From NCBI RefSeq assembly GCF_965638725.1, contig NC_134963.1, forward strand, positions 12,118,501 to 12,182,500: 64,000 nt of DNA, given 5' to 3'. The DNA is from Aptenodytes patagonicus. Lineage: Eukaryota > Chordata > Aves > Sphenisciformes > Spheniscidae. Positions 14,801 through 29,400 of this stretch are shown here, piece after piece (position 1 is the stretch's first letter; each line of letters starts with the position of its first letter). A model generated the notes under the pieces. That model made no database searches and was not told the DNA's origin. It saw nothing but the letters and a program-made list of their open reading frames with translations. The translations under genes and the position numbers were made by a program.

Positions 14801-16901
14801 TTATTGTCTACTGAATTTTCTGGTATCCTTATCCCTCTACTTGGCCCCTTCCCCACCACTCAGCAGGTAGATTCCTTAAGAAGAAGGGGCAAATTTCTGT
14901 TCTCTGGTTCTGTTTAGGTTTCTTAAAATTTAATGTACCTTATTCCATCAACATGTAATCTGAACTGAGACAACCAGAACACTTTCACTTCAGTCCTTCA
15001 GAACTACCTGGCTGATTATTTTTAGATTATCATAGTTAAATTCAAAGCCAAGGCCTGTAGCTGAAACAGTGAGCTGTACTGAAGGCTTACTAAATTCAAG
15101 GTAATGCCTCCAGAAGAGTCATTCAACTCTGTTCACCAGTGGTCAATCAAGTGACCAGCATATAATCCTCAGGCAGAGGTGTAGCATTCGTTATGTAGCA
15201 CACAGAGTTTTTTCATCTCTGTAAGGTCCATTGTCAGAATGAAATCGCCATGGCCTTACACAGAATTAATCTGCTTTTCTTTCCTTATAAGCATGCATAT
15301 GCACGCAGAAGCGGGTTTCTTCTTTGAAAATCCAAGTCAGTGCTTTGGTAATGGGTAATCACGAGATTTTCTCCTAAATATGCTGTATAATTAAGATGTT
15401 TTCTTTTGATTGCACCCATCACTGGCTTCTTGAAGACTGGAACTTCATTCTTCTATACACGTAGGCCTATCCTGTAATAATGTCCTCTATCCAAGGGCAG
15501 GGATCTGTGCTTTTTGCATGACAGCTTCCAACCAAATGATTTGATGGAGACAGCCAACTTAATGGCAAAAAGCTCTCTGTTCTGCAGAACTGTATCTCTT
15601 CAGCTAGCAAATATGTGCCCTGTTGAAGAAAAAACACTGTTTCTGCCTATAACGGCACCTAAGCCATCAGCTCAGACTTCCAATGTCTATATCCATAATG
15701 TCAGAAACAACATCCCCTAAGGAAGTACAAAATACACGCTCATTTTTACTCCTTCACGATCCACAAGTAGATGTTCACACTACTGTGTTTTTCTACCTGA
15801 CCTGCTGTTGTAACCTTTGTATATGAAATTTTGATGGCCACCCGAAGGGTGTGACCCACAATGGCATGAAGTACGGAGCCAAAATAAAAATCAAATTGTG
15901 GGTGTAAGAGTATCAGTAAATGGATATAAAGAAATGCTGAATGGAAGACTAGTGCATTTTCCTCAAATCTTGCAGAGAAAAATGTTGTCGAGATAGGTCA
16001 GTAGCCTCCAGAATAAATACTGCAAAAACACACGTTAAACAGCTTCTACAGTGAAACAGCCAAAACCAGATCAGATCAGTACTATTAGCAGGAATTAAAC
16101 TGGCATATATTTGTCTGTGGCTCTCTCAGCTAACGTCGAAGGGTTGGGGTTTTTTGTGTATGAATCACTCACCCAACATGCAAATGCAAAGATACCAAAA
16201 AACTTGTGGTTCACAACTGCAGATGGAAGCTGTCCACAGGTACAGATTAATAGAACAAAACCTCCCCATTCCTTCACATGCATGAGCACACACGAAGAGG
16301 AAGAGCATCCAAGCTCCGCAGAGCCACACATCCTTAGAATGAACAGATGTGACTGTTACAGGGAGGATTTATCACAGAAATTCAGCAGCTAGGAGCCTTT
16401 TCTGATGGAATGTTAGCCTGTCCGCATTTCCCTGGGAGGAGGTGCTACATAGCGTGGAGGTTCTTCTCCCAACAGGCGGAATCTAATGGATTATCTCTCT
16501 GAATCATTAAGAGAATGCAACAGATCTTAGTAAGGCTCAGGTATTGGATATTAATGGGTTACAATCCAGGTGAGGAAAGGGAGATGACTTAATTTTGTGA
16601 AAAAGGGATCAAGCTGAAGCAGCAGCTGATAGAAGGCCAGTATCCCTTGAGAAGGTCATTTTCACTGTATCAGCAGCCTGCCTCCCCTTACCATTTTTTC
16701 TCTACACACAGCAAAATATTTCTACCTCACAGTCACATTCATCTTTTCTTTCATCCAGCAAAAGCATAGCTTATTGTTTCAAAATGACATCTTTTTCTTC
16801 TTGCTTTAGAAGTCCCTTTTTATTCTGGAAATACATGGAGAGGGAAACGTTCATCGCTAAACTGATTTAAGAGAGAAAGAAACGCAGAATATTTCACTCA
16901 C
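2895..16901. other. Non-coding AT-rich sequence; inferred RSPH14 intron and antisense GNAZ intron 1
   Basis: No supportable gene in this stretch. ORFs here are short, unrelated to known families and typical of chance. It contains the poly-C tract at 4232, a GA-rich microsatellite near 14664-14678 and a palindromic TGACGTCA at 14231-14238. Confidence 0.6.
4232..4257 (+). repeat. 26-base C homopolymer
   Basis: An uninterrupted run of 26 C, followed by 8 A. On the minus strand this is a G tract able to form quadruplexes. Its length may be approximate because of sequencing slippage. Confidence 0.9.
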
Positions 16902-17200
16902 CTCTTCAGCACCAGGCAGGCAGCCTCCACCTCCTCAATCCATCAGTACAGACGCTCGCTTCCACTGACGCTTCTCCCCTCTGCTTTGGCCCTTTTTCAC
17001 ATCAGCATCTATGATTTGCAGCGAGCAGACACACCACGACTGCAGGCACTAGCCCCACGGCCCAAGCAGGAGAAAAAACCTGCCCTTTCTCATTTTCTCC
17101 CTAGAAAATAAAATTTTTAAAAAACGGGTTTTTTTAAAGGCGGTAGCGGAAACACTTGTCCGGTGGCCCACCGCGGGAGACAGGGAGGTGCTCGGCGATC
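16902..17200 (-). other. GNAZ: Putative non-coding first exon of GNAZ (5' UTR)
   Basis: Reading leftward from the CpG island, a consensus splice donor GAAGAG|GTGAGT lies with its last exon base at 16902. The stretch contains only short upstream ATG frames, as expected of a 5' UTR exon. GNAZ encodes the Gz alpha subunit; in human its coding starts in exon 2, roughly 25 kb further on (remembered). No GNAZ coding sequence is present between 1 and 16902, so the identity is inferred from synteny only. The start position is a guess within the island. Confidence 0.4.
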
Positions 17201-17425
17201 TCGCCGGGAAGCCGGGGCAGGGGGAGCGCGGGGCTGGCTCTGGAGGAGGAGTCGGAGCCTGCCAGCCCGTTTCCAAGCCAACGGCGGGGGGTACCGCGGG
17301 CGGGGAAGCGGCGGCGCGGCCGGCGGGCGGCTCCCGGGGCCGGCGGCGGCTCCCGCCCGGGGGTGGCCGGGCCCTGCAGCCCCCGCGCCCCCGCCCCGCT
17401 CTCACGGAGGCTCCGTGGCGCATAA
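17140..17425. promoter_or_regulatory. CpG island, putative GNAZ promoter (antisense within RSPH14 intron)
   Basis: About 285 bp are extremely GC-rich and dense in CpG, in an otherwise AT-rich 32-kb stretch. On the minus strand there are GGGGCGGGG-type Sp1 boxes. No TATA box is evident. ORFs across it in several frames are a GC by-product with no family resemblance. From remembered human layout, GNAZ starts inside an RSPH14 intron about 11 kb from the RSPH14 3' end and runs antisense. The position here (about 15 kb before the first RSPH14 exon seen) and the minus-strand donor to its left fit that. Alternatives are a promoter of an unannotated lncRNA or an internal RSPH14 promoter. Confidence 0.7.
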
Positions 17426-17429
17426 GGAG

Positions 17430-20400
17430 CTGAGTGTTGGCGAGTGGGTTTGTGGGTTTTTTTCCTCGTCTCGTACGCTGTGTTGCACTCACGCATTACA
17501 TAATATGCATGCACATACGTGTTCCGTTTCCTTCTATTAGAGGGTTTGCCTCTCTGCACAAACGCATTTATCTTCTTGGATTTATTTAGCGGTTCCATGT
17601 TTTCTGCAGTAGTGCAGTTCATGGCTCTGTCAGGATTATAATTTTTATGATTAATTTCGCAATGCATATTTTAGGGGACTGATGAAGTAGAGGAAATAAG
17701 TTATGTACATGTTAGAATGCTGCAATCAAGGGTAAAGGGAGAAAAAACAGTTTATTTAGTTATATGGAATTTATCTACTGTTTGCATTCCACTTTTTCCA
17801 TCACCCAATTGCTCTCGGTACTGTGCATATATTTTCTTCTGCTTTTCCCTTTCTCTTTTCCTGTCACATTTGTGTATGTGCAATTTACTACAGCTTTTTC
17901 TAAGTAATGATGAGTATTATTTTCTTTTTATCTTATTCATGGATTTACCCTATGTAAAATATATTTTATATTTTTTCTAGTGTCTTTTTCCTTTTGGCCA
18001 TACTACAATATTAGTTGCATTGTTGAATCTGCAGCCCTGACCAAATAGCTATGATTTCTCCCTACACCGCTAATTTTATAAATGTAATTTGTTACTGATA
18101 CACTTCTGCTGGAGACAGCAGTAGAGACTTTCAGACATAGATGGCATGCGGGCATTTTTTTCCATAATAGGGCTAACATAATACAGTGCAGAAAGCATCT
18201 GATTCCTGTAAATAATATCACTTCCAGTACTGATATTATCAGCAGAGCTATAGCATCGACGAATTATAATAATGAAATATTTTAGTGCAAAACACAATGC
18301 AGCAATGTTAATTTTTTCTTGCACAGAAATAAGAGCCATGTATCAGTATACCACGTGAGGGAGATTTTCCTATAAGTAACGAATCTTAGGTCTCGTTCAC
18401 ACTAAAAGAGTTTGCCAGTACATCTAGACTGGCAAAGTTGGTCTGGTAAACTCCTAGCATTTAAAAAAGAAATGTCATATACATAACTGCATTGTTCTCC
18501 CAGCAAAATGATAATATTCAAGTCATAAATTTGCCCTGCTTTAATAAAAAAAGATAATATCTACAGTTTTATTTTGAATTTTAGCTTTCAATATATATGC
18601 ACATATGTCTTGTGGTGCATTTATATGATCAGATAGTGTCAATTTTAAAATTCTAATAGTGTTTTGTTTTCCAAATGTACTCTTTACTTGCAATTGCATA
18701 AATCACTGATATAGTTATGTTGGCAAGGGGATAGAATAAAAAATTGTATCTGTGGTAACTGAGTGGTCTAGATAATAGGATAAAAGAACAATAACAAGGT
18801 GTACAGGTTTAATCTGCTATTCCATAAAGAACAAGTAGTTACTATAGAAACTGTCACATTACATGTATCTTCAGTATAGTACTTTATATGTGAGAGAAAG
18901 CATCTTCCACACATTAACCAGCTTTGGCAGAAATCACAGCATCAACTACCATCATCCTGGGTAGGAAGATCATCGTTCACATGCTCTCTGCGGATTTCAT
19001 CACTTTTAGGTATTTTCAATTGATATAACAAAACGCTTGCTTTCTTGCAGTTTTGAGGGAGGCACCTAACTGTAGATCAAATTTTGTCAGTGAAGGAATT
19101 GTGAGCACGCAGTACGTGAGTAATGGAACAGGTCTTTCTCTGAGAAGTTTAGGTGTTATTATTTCAACACCACAGTATGGGAGCTTGCTGTTGATTAATG
19201 GCAGAGTTAAAACCCAACTCATCTGAAAAACAAATCAGCAGATGTGTCTAAGTTTTCTTCAATCTCACCTTGTGCTGCATCCAGAAATTCTCAATTAGGG
19301 CATTTCAGCATGCATTGATTGCACTACATGTAGCTAAGCTCCCACAGGAATTTAAAGAGAAATACATGTCTCAAAATAGCATATACAGGTGATTAAATGC
19401 CAAAGTCAAATGGCATATAAAAACAGTTGTTTAGCTCAGTACTCTAAATGTTGTTCTTTGTATATAGATAGATTGAAAACACACAAATACATATTGAAAG
19501 TGAATAGTTTGCGTTACTTTTTTTGCCTGGAAATAATAAACAGTAATTTGAGAGAACTGTGATGATCTGACTGGATTCCTGCTCCCTCTTCCATGTCAGG
19601 CAGGTCACCATTTTTTCCTGTATCAGAGCAGGTTTTAATTTGAAGGGAGTAGCATTTGACTGTTGAGGTGTAACATATAACATGCAGCTTACTGGAACCC
19701 TTAGCTGCACAAGTTTCACTCAACTTGCCAGTGCTATTCATTGACCAAAAGCCAAATCCTTGCCTGTTTACTGTTGCTGTCTGTTTGGGATCAATCAAAA
19801 TAGATGCATTCATACATGTTTAGTTTGAAGACAATAGTGCTAAAACAGAAATGTGCTCTTAAGTGGAAAATCCCATAGGGATTTTTCTAATCAATTACCC
19901 TTTATTATACCATGACAACGTCAAAATATTTATATGCACACATGCAATGTTCTTGGTGAATGATAGAGGGTAAATTGAGAGGCCACATCTGGTCTCTAAT
20001 AAAAATATAATAAAAGACATTTTGTATTTCATTCAATTTTCTACCAAACACGCACTTTTTAACAAGCAATTGTAGATCTGGGTTAGATATTTATAGACGG
20101 GTCTGTGATTCTCTTTGAGCATGAAGAACTGAACAGAACATTTAGAGAAGAATAAAAAAGCTGTATTTTTATTTTTATCCATTTTTCTCACGTGGAAGAG
20201 TTTAAAATAGCATCAAGTACAGATGACTGGGATCTGATATTTATAACTATCTGGCATATTGTTGCTTTGTACCAGTGACTATGAGATGGTGGGGAAAAAA
20301 GTCATGAACGCACCTTCCAGCAGGTGGTATCAGCCTGACCTCATCTGGCTTTATCATTTAGGATGAAAATTCACTTTCTACCAGGATTTCACCCTTTTAT

Positions 20401-23400
20401 CTTCTCACATCCTTCAAGTAACTGAGGGTTTCACTTAATATCAACTGTTTACCCTTCCTATGAGGTCAAATCATGGGAGACATTTCAGAATATGAACCCA
20501 GATAATGAGTTACAGCTAATACCACAATCAACTAAAGAGAAGGACTCCTCTAGTTTTTCAACAGACAAAAATTTTAAAAAGGAAAAAACAACCAAACCCT
20601 AAAAATGTTAAGTGCCTTACATACCTTCCTTCATGGTTTTATTATGTACCTACTGTATTTGCAGCTCACAGTCATTGGCTCAACTGCTGAATCAGCAGCT
20701 GCCACTGAAGCCAAGTTTAGAAAAACAAGCATTAAATCCAGCAGCTGGTGGACAGCTGCTTGGAGGCTTGCCTGGAGCCCTGGAAGATACACTGGCTTTC
20801 CTGTGCAGTTAACTTAACATAGCAGTCCTCAGTTATCCTAAGCTTTGTGATGGATACATGGACCCCCAACTCCTTCAGAGCCTCCATGGGAAGAAAGCTA
20901 CAGCTAGAGATACCATGAAATAAGATAAAGGAATGTAGTTCTTTGTAAAGGACCCATCCTTCAAGGCTGCATTATTATGTTACAAAAAAAAAAAAAAGGA
21001 GAATTAAAGTATTCTTTCCTCATTCCTCAATATTAAGGGCAAAGGAAGGGGGAAACCAAAACAAAACCCCCTCAAACTTTAACCCAGAAAGAAAGTGAGG
21101 ATCATTTAGTAAAATATACAACAAAAGATCTGTGAAGTATGAACAACTGACAGAATCACTTGAGATCAAATAACAATAACAAACAAACAAAAAGGAGAAA
21201 TGTATTGATTTCAAATATTTTTGGTTTTGTCACTGATGTTCTTGCCAGCTGAAGAAGTATCAAATTGGGGCCTCAAAAGAATTATAGATTTTTTTAATAG
21301 GTACTTAGAAAAAATGTTATAATGGAATTTCACATTTCCTTGTATCCTTTACAGATGATAATTCTACTTCACGTAGGAACCATGAGATATAGCTACAATT
21401 TCAGCAGGCACTATTATTTCTCCCTTTTGTTACCTTGTCGTGTCTGATTAACAGGAATAAGAAATTGGTAGTTTAAAAAAAAAAGACTGAAAATTTTGTT
21501 TGAGGACACGAAGGTAATTCTGGGAAGCTATGGAAGAAGAGCTGGGGACATTCAGGTAGCTTTACTATGGGGACTTCAGGTGCCAGAGCAGTTCTGTAAA
21601 AATTTGGAATACTGCAGTCAGGTCTAAGTAATTAGTTTAGATAATTGTACACCTATTCCATGTCAGGCCTGCCACTAATTTTGTCAATAAGGATATTACT
21701 TGCATACACCTACCAACCAGTGATCATTTATGAAGTACAAAGTAGATGTACAAAGTGGTAGCTTTAGCCAGTTATAACTGATCATTACCTCTTTTGTGAA
21801 GCATTCGTAGACAGACGGGTCAAAAATTGTACAAAAGACTGCTTGGTCTATGACTACATTAGTGATAAACTAATAGAAAATTGCATAAATGTGACTGCTG
21901 TTTTTTGTGATTTACCACTCCTCTTTTTTAAAAGTTTTTGCTCTGTCAATGACATGCACAAGATCAGTTCAAATAACAAATGGAGGTGACTTAGGAAGCA
22001 GTTCAGCCTCCAGACATAAGTCTCCAAGACCATTTTCAGCTTTCAAGGGTATCCCGTCTGGCCTCCAGCTGCACCCTAGAAATGTCCGAGTGTCCTGTAG
22101 GTCTTAAGTCATACCTGACAGTCCCAAGTGATACCTCAGATACTAAAATGACACTAGAAACCTACATTTAGCCATCCAAATCACTTTCTTACTAACTGGG
22201 TGATGGAATCAATGAAATGGGCAAAGCACATTATGCTAACTTTACCTAACAAAGTAACTGATTAAATTGATAAACACTTCATCAAACCTTTCAATTAATG
22301 TAGTTTTCAGACTTACTTATAACAATGTTATTTTGAAAAGCATATTAAAATGGCAGTAATTTCTATCAGCTGATGAAATAGTTTCTGGTATCTGTTATAA
22401 TTGTTGCAAATATGATTCTCTATTTCTGTTTAACAGTGTTTTGAATACTCTGTATATAATGTTCTTAAAGATAAGCACATTAGTAGTGCTGTTGAAGTGC
22501 CTATGCTTAATCTAGCATGTTTACAGAAGGTAGACCTAATATTTTAGTCCAGGTTAAGTAACAGGTTCATTTCACTGTTGTTGTGGCATGGGTCCTACTG
22601 CACTAGTTGTTTTCCAAATAAATGATAAAAAAGGTCTTTTTGCAAGAACACCTTCATTCATTCACTTAGAGACCCTCATTCAGGAATGCATCTCTAATGA
22701 GAAAACATGTATAATATTAAGACGTGCCTATTTGTGATAGACTCCTTTCAGCCAACATCTGTGATTTACAGCTCACTGGAGTAATAAGGTTCTCAACCCA
22801 AGAGCAACATTTATTGGGGAGGCACTCAAAAAAACAAATCATCCTCAAAGCAGCCCACACCTTGGCAGTCTTGTATTCAATAAAGATTTAGGAATTTTTC
22901 ACTGCTGGAAATAAAATATAGACTAAAACATGCTGGAAAGCACTATCGTAGAACCTCATTCAGAACAGAATGCAATTTTCATTGAGTAGTATAAGTAGTT
23001 TTCCTTAAGAACATGGCTTCCCACGGAAAACGTGGAATCTGCAAAGTAGCAGGTCTGAGTGGAAAGTGGAGTATCAGTCTGCCTTTCCATACAGCTCCAC
23101 TCATGTCGTGCAGCCATCTGGGCCTGTGGTTCTAATCAAGATGTGTTTCTTCTACTCTCATTTCAAACAAAATTGCCAAGCCAGACCATCTGAAGCAGAA
23201 AAGGATTTCACCCACCTATAGTACTGTATTCTTCTTTTCCTAGAGGTTTTATCAGTTCTAACCATTCAGTTGTGCTCGTCTTGGCACCAGTGTAAGCAGC
23301 GTGAACTGTAGGATAAAATTGACTTACTGCAGCTTTGCCAGCATGCTAGGTCAGCAAATATAAGCAGTGGATTTGTCAACACCACAATTTCTCCAGTTTC

Positions 23401-26400
23401 TTCTTTGAAATTTCTATCAGGTCATTTTTTGAAGTGAATAAATTAAAAATAAATCTCCCACCCTTCTAACAATGAAGAAAATGTAAAAAAGAAGTGCTTA
23501 TACAATGAGACTGAATTAATGTTCCCTTTAACCTCCTCCTGTTGTCTTCTGCCACTATTTGCAGTCTTTCAGTCTGTGCAATGATTCATGTATTCAAAGC
23601 AAGTTTATGTTAATTTTCAAGATTAAATTCCTCAGTACCTGTTATATAATTAATTCTAGATACTTTGTTCCTTTAAGCCTCTCATTTTTATTTATTGTTT
23701 GACAGTAGTATAATCAAATCTATATAGGAAACTTTCTCTTTCATATACCTCTGTTTCTGATTGATTGTGATTCAGTTATACTATAGAAGTTCAGAGAATA
23801 TTTTCACCATCTTAATTATATATTTCTCCTAAGGAACAAAACTGAAAAAATGACTGCTCTTTTACATCTGAGCACGTGTGAGGTTAATTCACTAGTTGCA
23901 AAAGGTGAATGTTAAAGATAACCAAAATGTTATAATGGTCATTTTGCTGTGTAATGCCATTTTGTAATGCAGAATTCCAGTTGCACAGATACAGCTTCCA
24001 GATATAGAAATTTAAGATACGTAACAAAACTATTTCTTGAACTTCATTCATGTTGATTTAAGTTTTTGGCCTTCTACCCCAAAAGAGGAAGAGATTTTTT
24101 TAAAAAGCTATTCTCTCAGCAGAAATTCTGAAAACTGAAAACTTGCAATTGTGCATTTCTCTCGCATTAAGGGCTTGTAAGGCAGTTGGACTTAAAAGTT
24201 CAAAACTGTTTTTATTAGCGTAAAACATTGCCACAGTCCCCCAAAGGGTCTCTCTCCAAACGGTCAGGCATTTTTAGACACCACACCAGTATGATTAATA
24301 CCAAGACTTATCCGCGGCTCTGAGGAGGCTGTCTGCTCTTGTACAGCTTCCCACAGAGGACACTATCCTCGTCCCGCCGAGCCTCCAGCCTAGCCCACCT
24401 CCCTGTTCGCCTCTCCCGTGAAATCAGGGGAGAGGCCATGGGTCTGCAGCAGGCAGGAGAGTTAACAGCCTGCAGCCTTCCCCTCTGAGCATGGTACTCT
24501 TGCTGGTGAGCTATGGCCACCAGCTGAGCAACAGCACCTAGGGAACATGGAGATAAACTGGCTCTTAATGATTTCTCAGCTGTTCAACTGACCTGAAGAA
24601 TTACTTTAAACAACTTTTTGCCTTTTCCTCCCCATCCACTCCTTTTGCCCTCTCCATCTAGACAATAATCTGTGTAGGAAATAAGCTGTCTCTCACACAC
24701 CTTTACAACAAGCCTCTGTGACAGAGCAGACCACCTTTCTCCACAGGAATCTCTAAAATTTACTACAATGTAAGTAATAATCATATGAACATCTGTCAAA
24801 CTGATAATGTCGTGTTCACCTTACAGTATCAATTTCTCTGTGACTGAAACTTGCTATAGTAATTGTTAACACTTTCTACACTCTTGATGTACATGCTTGG
24901 TATAAAGTATAAAATCCAATATTTAAGTTAGTGTTTGTGAATGTGCCAGTCCAGGTTCTCTTCTGAACATATTCTCTGTGTTAAGCACACTAAATTCACT
25001 GTTTTCTGTGAATGCTGTATTTCACAACAGGTACTTGTGGAAGCAGAATGTCAGCAGAGCCTCTTATGGTTAAGGGCTGCACTGGTCCCTTTTAGTCTCA
25101 TCTTATAGCTACATGTCTCCATTACCGACCAGCAGAAGAAAAGGACAAATTTTGACCTGGAAAATCTGATGTGGGGTAGCAACTCAGTGGCTGATGCTCA
25201 GCTTTTTGGGAGTAGTTATCTCAAGGCTTTAATTTTCTCCACAGTAATTGATCTGAGGACTTTGGCGCAAGTAATACATATGTCAGATTGTTTTCCTTCC
25301 TTCATGCATTTTGGCAAAGTCTTCCCTGTAGAGAAAATTAATAAATTTCAAGATGACATTTCCTTCTTCATCCAAAAGAACAAGAAAAAAAAAAAACCTC
25401 TGGGTTATTTTCAGTCTTTAATTTTTATGATTTTTAAAAAACTTCCTCTGAATGAGGGAAAGGTACTTTGTCAGAGAAATAAAAGCCAAGAAATTTCCTA
25501 ATTTGTGTGACCAATATGCATGCAAGATCAGTTGAATGCATGTTATACGTATGCACATGCATTCACACATGTAGGTATATGGGATGATCATGAGTGTATC
25601 TATATATTAAGTCACAAATTTAGAAAACTTAAAGAAGATTAATTTTATGGGAGATGCAAGCAGCTAGAGCTCTGAAGGGCAAAATAAAAACACTGCAAAA
25701 GATACCAATGCTTATACTTCAATGTGCAAGCAGACTATCAACAATTAGAACGAGGAAAAAAAAATTTATAAGCCAGCATTACTTTGTTACTTCTATTTCA
25801 CCTTCATTTTGATTGTTTGCTTTCTTGTATATGATAATGTATTAATACAGTTTTATTAAAAGAAGAAAAAGTTGCTTTCACTTTGGAGACTACCTTCTGA
25901 TGCCGTATGAATGACCAGCAATCCACAGTTCATGGATTATGCACTACTACAGCAGAGAGCACATTTCATTATTTCCACCATAGTGTTTCTGGTGACTTTA
26001 CGCTAGAGGATCTGACAGTCAGAAGTAGGGTGCTTGTCTTGGTCAATTCTTGATCTTACCCTGTAGATAATTCTTGTACAAAAACAGAATCCAAGATTTA
26101 TTTTTCAGGTTGGAAACTGTCTCTATGTGAAACACAAGTCTACTCTGTCTAATTCATCCCCAGGGTTTCTAGAGATGCTGTGATAAAAGACATTCTGTAG
26201 ACCAGAATTTTTAAGTTCTTTAGCTCTTACTCCTCTTTTCATAGGGCATAAATGATTTAGATGGTTAAACCCATTGCTTTCAAGCAGAAGGTCACAGGCA
26301 GTCTTATTTACTACCAAAATGACAATTTTTTTTTAAATTAATCTGTTTCTTGGATTTCTAAATTATAATAGAAAAGCTAATGCAGATATATTAGTTGTAG

Positions 26401-29400
26401 TTTCTATGTTAATTATTTTCAGCGGTGCTTTGACATTACAATTTCAGACACACTAAAGCAAAGTTTCTAAAAACAAAAACAAGATATGCAGGAGTCTCTT
26501 TCATTCTTTACTGAGGATTAGGAACCTCTTGTTTATCAGACCAATCTTTCCTGTTCCTTGTTAATGCTGGAAACATTTTGGATTTTTAAAGGATCCCCAG
26601 GGGCAGCCACATTATGTGCTTCTCCAGTGTACTGCTGACTTTTTAATACTTCCATAACCTTAATTTCTATTATGTCTTTCATTCAGATAGCATCCTGAAA
26701 TCCTTAGTATTGGAAAAATTCTCAGTGGCTTCAGAAGCAGATCCCATAATGCCTTTATAAAGTTTACAGCTGTTGTATTTTTAGTGAGGATATGACAGAT
26801 ACCACTACTTAGGTTGTGATTTTATACCTGGTAAATCCCTAGGGCTGTCATAAGATAAACACATTTAGCCAATGCACAGATCTGAAAGGGTTTGAAATAG
26901 AATTTACTATTTCTAGTCCAATACCAATATCTGCAGTGTTTTCCTCCGTTCTCAGCTACTATCCTAGTAGCTCTTCAGTTCATTTAAACAGGGACTTTCC
27001 ACCTCTCAGTCCTTTAAGATGAGAGATACTCTTTGTCTCTAGGCATAGGCATCCTTTGGGACACTACTGCTTATTCCTGTTAAATTATCATTGAAAGACA
27101 GAGAATTATTGTTGCAAAGAAGAGGAAAATATTCTGACTTTCAAAGATGTCAACAGAATTTTCCTCTTCATTTAGAAGATGATAAAGCTGACGGAGTATA
27201 GGCAGGCGAGTCCTATTTCATTTAATGTGGTCTACCTCCTGCTCCAAACTTACCAGAAGGAAATTTCAGCCCAGTTTTATAGCAGTATTATATTTAATCT
27301 ACTCCCTGACACAGCCTTAATGCTGGAAGCACTGAGACTCAAAATACTGAATCTTAACGTTAAATTAGCTATGACAGGGTTCTTAAACTATGCTCTTGCG
27401 ACTGGCAACTCAGAAATCTTCTCAGGGAGTCTAAAGATTTATTTTTTTTTTTTTTTTTTAATTTAAAGAGTAGTGAGCAAGGAGTTATTAAGGAAGGTGT
27501 GCCAGGGAAGGATCTTCTGTGGTCATCTTGTCACTCAGAAAGGAAACATCATACAAGCGCTGATTTTTAAGTGTATATAATATGTGCTACCACTCACTAG
27601 TTTAATAAACACTTTGTTACCTCTAAAATGGTGCTAAACTATTACAGTGCTAGCAAGAGACCTGCTACGTCTAGAAATTTTGCCAGGATCATTTGGCTAC
27701 TCACAGTTAGTGAGCTCCCATCCTGGGATTTCACAGCCGCTGTGTACTGGATGTGTTGATAGCACACCATGATGCTAGGCAGCATTTTTAATTCCGATTG
27801 TATCTGGCTCTGCTTTTCTTTTCCTTGTGTGCCACTTCCTAAGTAGAAATGTTGTTACCAAGCATTTCAAATAGTTGTGTGAACATCACAAAGAGACATC
27901 TGAGGTCTAACAAAACATTCATATTATATAGAATTTGTGTTTACATATTATTTTACTATGTTATACTACACTGTACATCACTTTGTGGCCGTGCATGAGG
28001 CACATGCTTCATACTAAAACAAACATTTAAATGGCTTTGAGTTGAAAACCAACATTTGTAAGGAAAAGGATTTGTAATCTGATTTAATTGATTTATGTAA
28101 TTGAAAAACAAAACACCACTGTTGTGTACTATAAATGACTCCTTTGTCTTCTACAAAATTTGATTTGTTTACATACCCTGCAGCCATACTGAGAGAACAG
28201 AAAAAATGGCAACTCCTCTTTGGGCCTATTTGAAAAAAAGAGTCAGGAAAGGGAGGATGAGAGTGGCCAGAGGGTTATGAGAAGGAAGAGACGAGTGCTC
28301 AGATAAAAAGCAGCCCAAGGGAAGATTACAAGTTCTCAGAAAAACAGATCAATAATGATGTCAACTATGCAGCTGCAAATGCAACTATTTGCATTTTGAA
28401 AACATTTTTCCCTACTACTTCACTATGCCCAGGGTATCTAGAACACTCGCTGCAATAGATAAATCGCCTTTGAAAGAGCGATATTTTAATGAAAAGTCAA
28501 GCTCCTGAGGATGCCGCCGCATTTTTCAGTATAGGACTACAAGAAACACCAGCTTACCTTCCCCTCCTATTGCTTGCTCAGTAAGATGCAAGATCTGAGA
28601 CGGCTCTAATTTACAAGTAACTCTCAAACAACTTTCCACTGATTTTGACTCCTCCCTTTTCCCTTTTACCTCCCTAGACCTTTTACCCTTTGGCTCCCTT
28701 GGGAAAGCCATGACGAATTTCCACCTGGAAATTTCAGTCTCAATGTTAGGTAGTCTCTTTTTGTTGTTGTTGATGGCCTTTCCTCTCCACCCTCTTTCTC
28801 TTCACCACATTGAGACTTTTGACAAGGTCAAACAATTCATCTTTTTTACTATATTTATATCTGGGAAGCTCCCTTTAGTAGCATGATAGCATTTTGGATA
28901 GGACAGCTTGACAAAACAGTAGATAAGAAAGCACTTGGTACAGAGACCTGGCCTGGTAAAATAAAACATATTTTAAAAAAATGAAAACAGCCCAAGTGTT
29001 CATACAAAATAAGCACCGACTAGCTACATGGGGATCTCTGACCACAGAATAAATATTACTTAATGGCTCCACAAAATAAAAGCTACCCTAGGCAACACTC
29101 TATACATTATCTTGCCAGCTTATTGAAACAGACATAAAGTGGCTTTGTTGTATATTTTGCGCTCAGGACTGCAGTGCAATAGTAAAGGCTAGCACCAAAA
29201 GAAGACATGAAGTGCAAATGCAATGAGTGAGGGATGACCGAGTCAAAGAAAGTCAATAAACATTAACTGGAAGGAATAAACTCGAGGGCCAATGAAAGCA
29301 GTCCTGTCTAGTTGAATGTATTGGTTGAATATATTAGAAGATAAGTGAAAGACGCAGACACAAAGAAGTGAAACCTGAATGCTGATAGTACTTACTGGCA

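Noticed and set aside
1..16901. GNAZ coding exons
   Set aside because: The first coding exon should give an uninterrupted frame of over 200 residues with the G-protein P-loop GTSNSGKST. None is present, so only a non-coding first exon is proposed.
17134..17667. 177-residue minus-strand ORF and overlapping plus-strand ORFs across the CpG island
   Set aside because: All frames are open because of extreme GC content. The translations are Arg/Pro/Gly-rich with no family motif and continue into AT-rich flanks.
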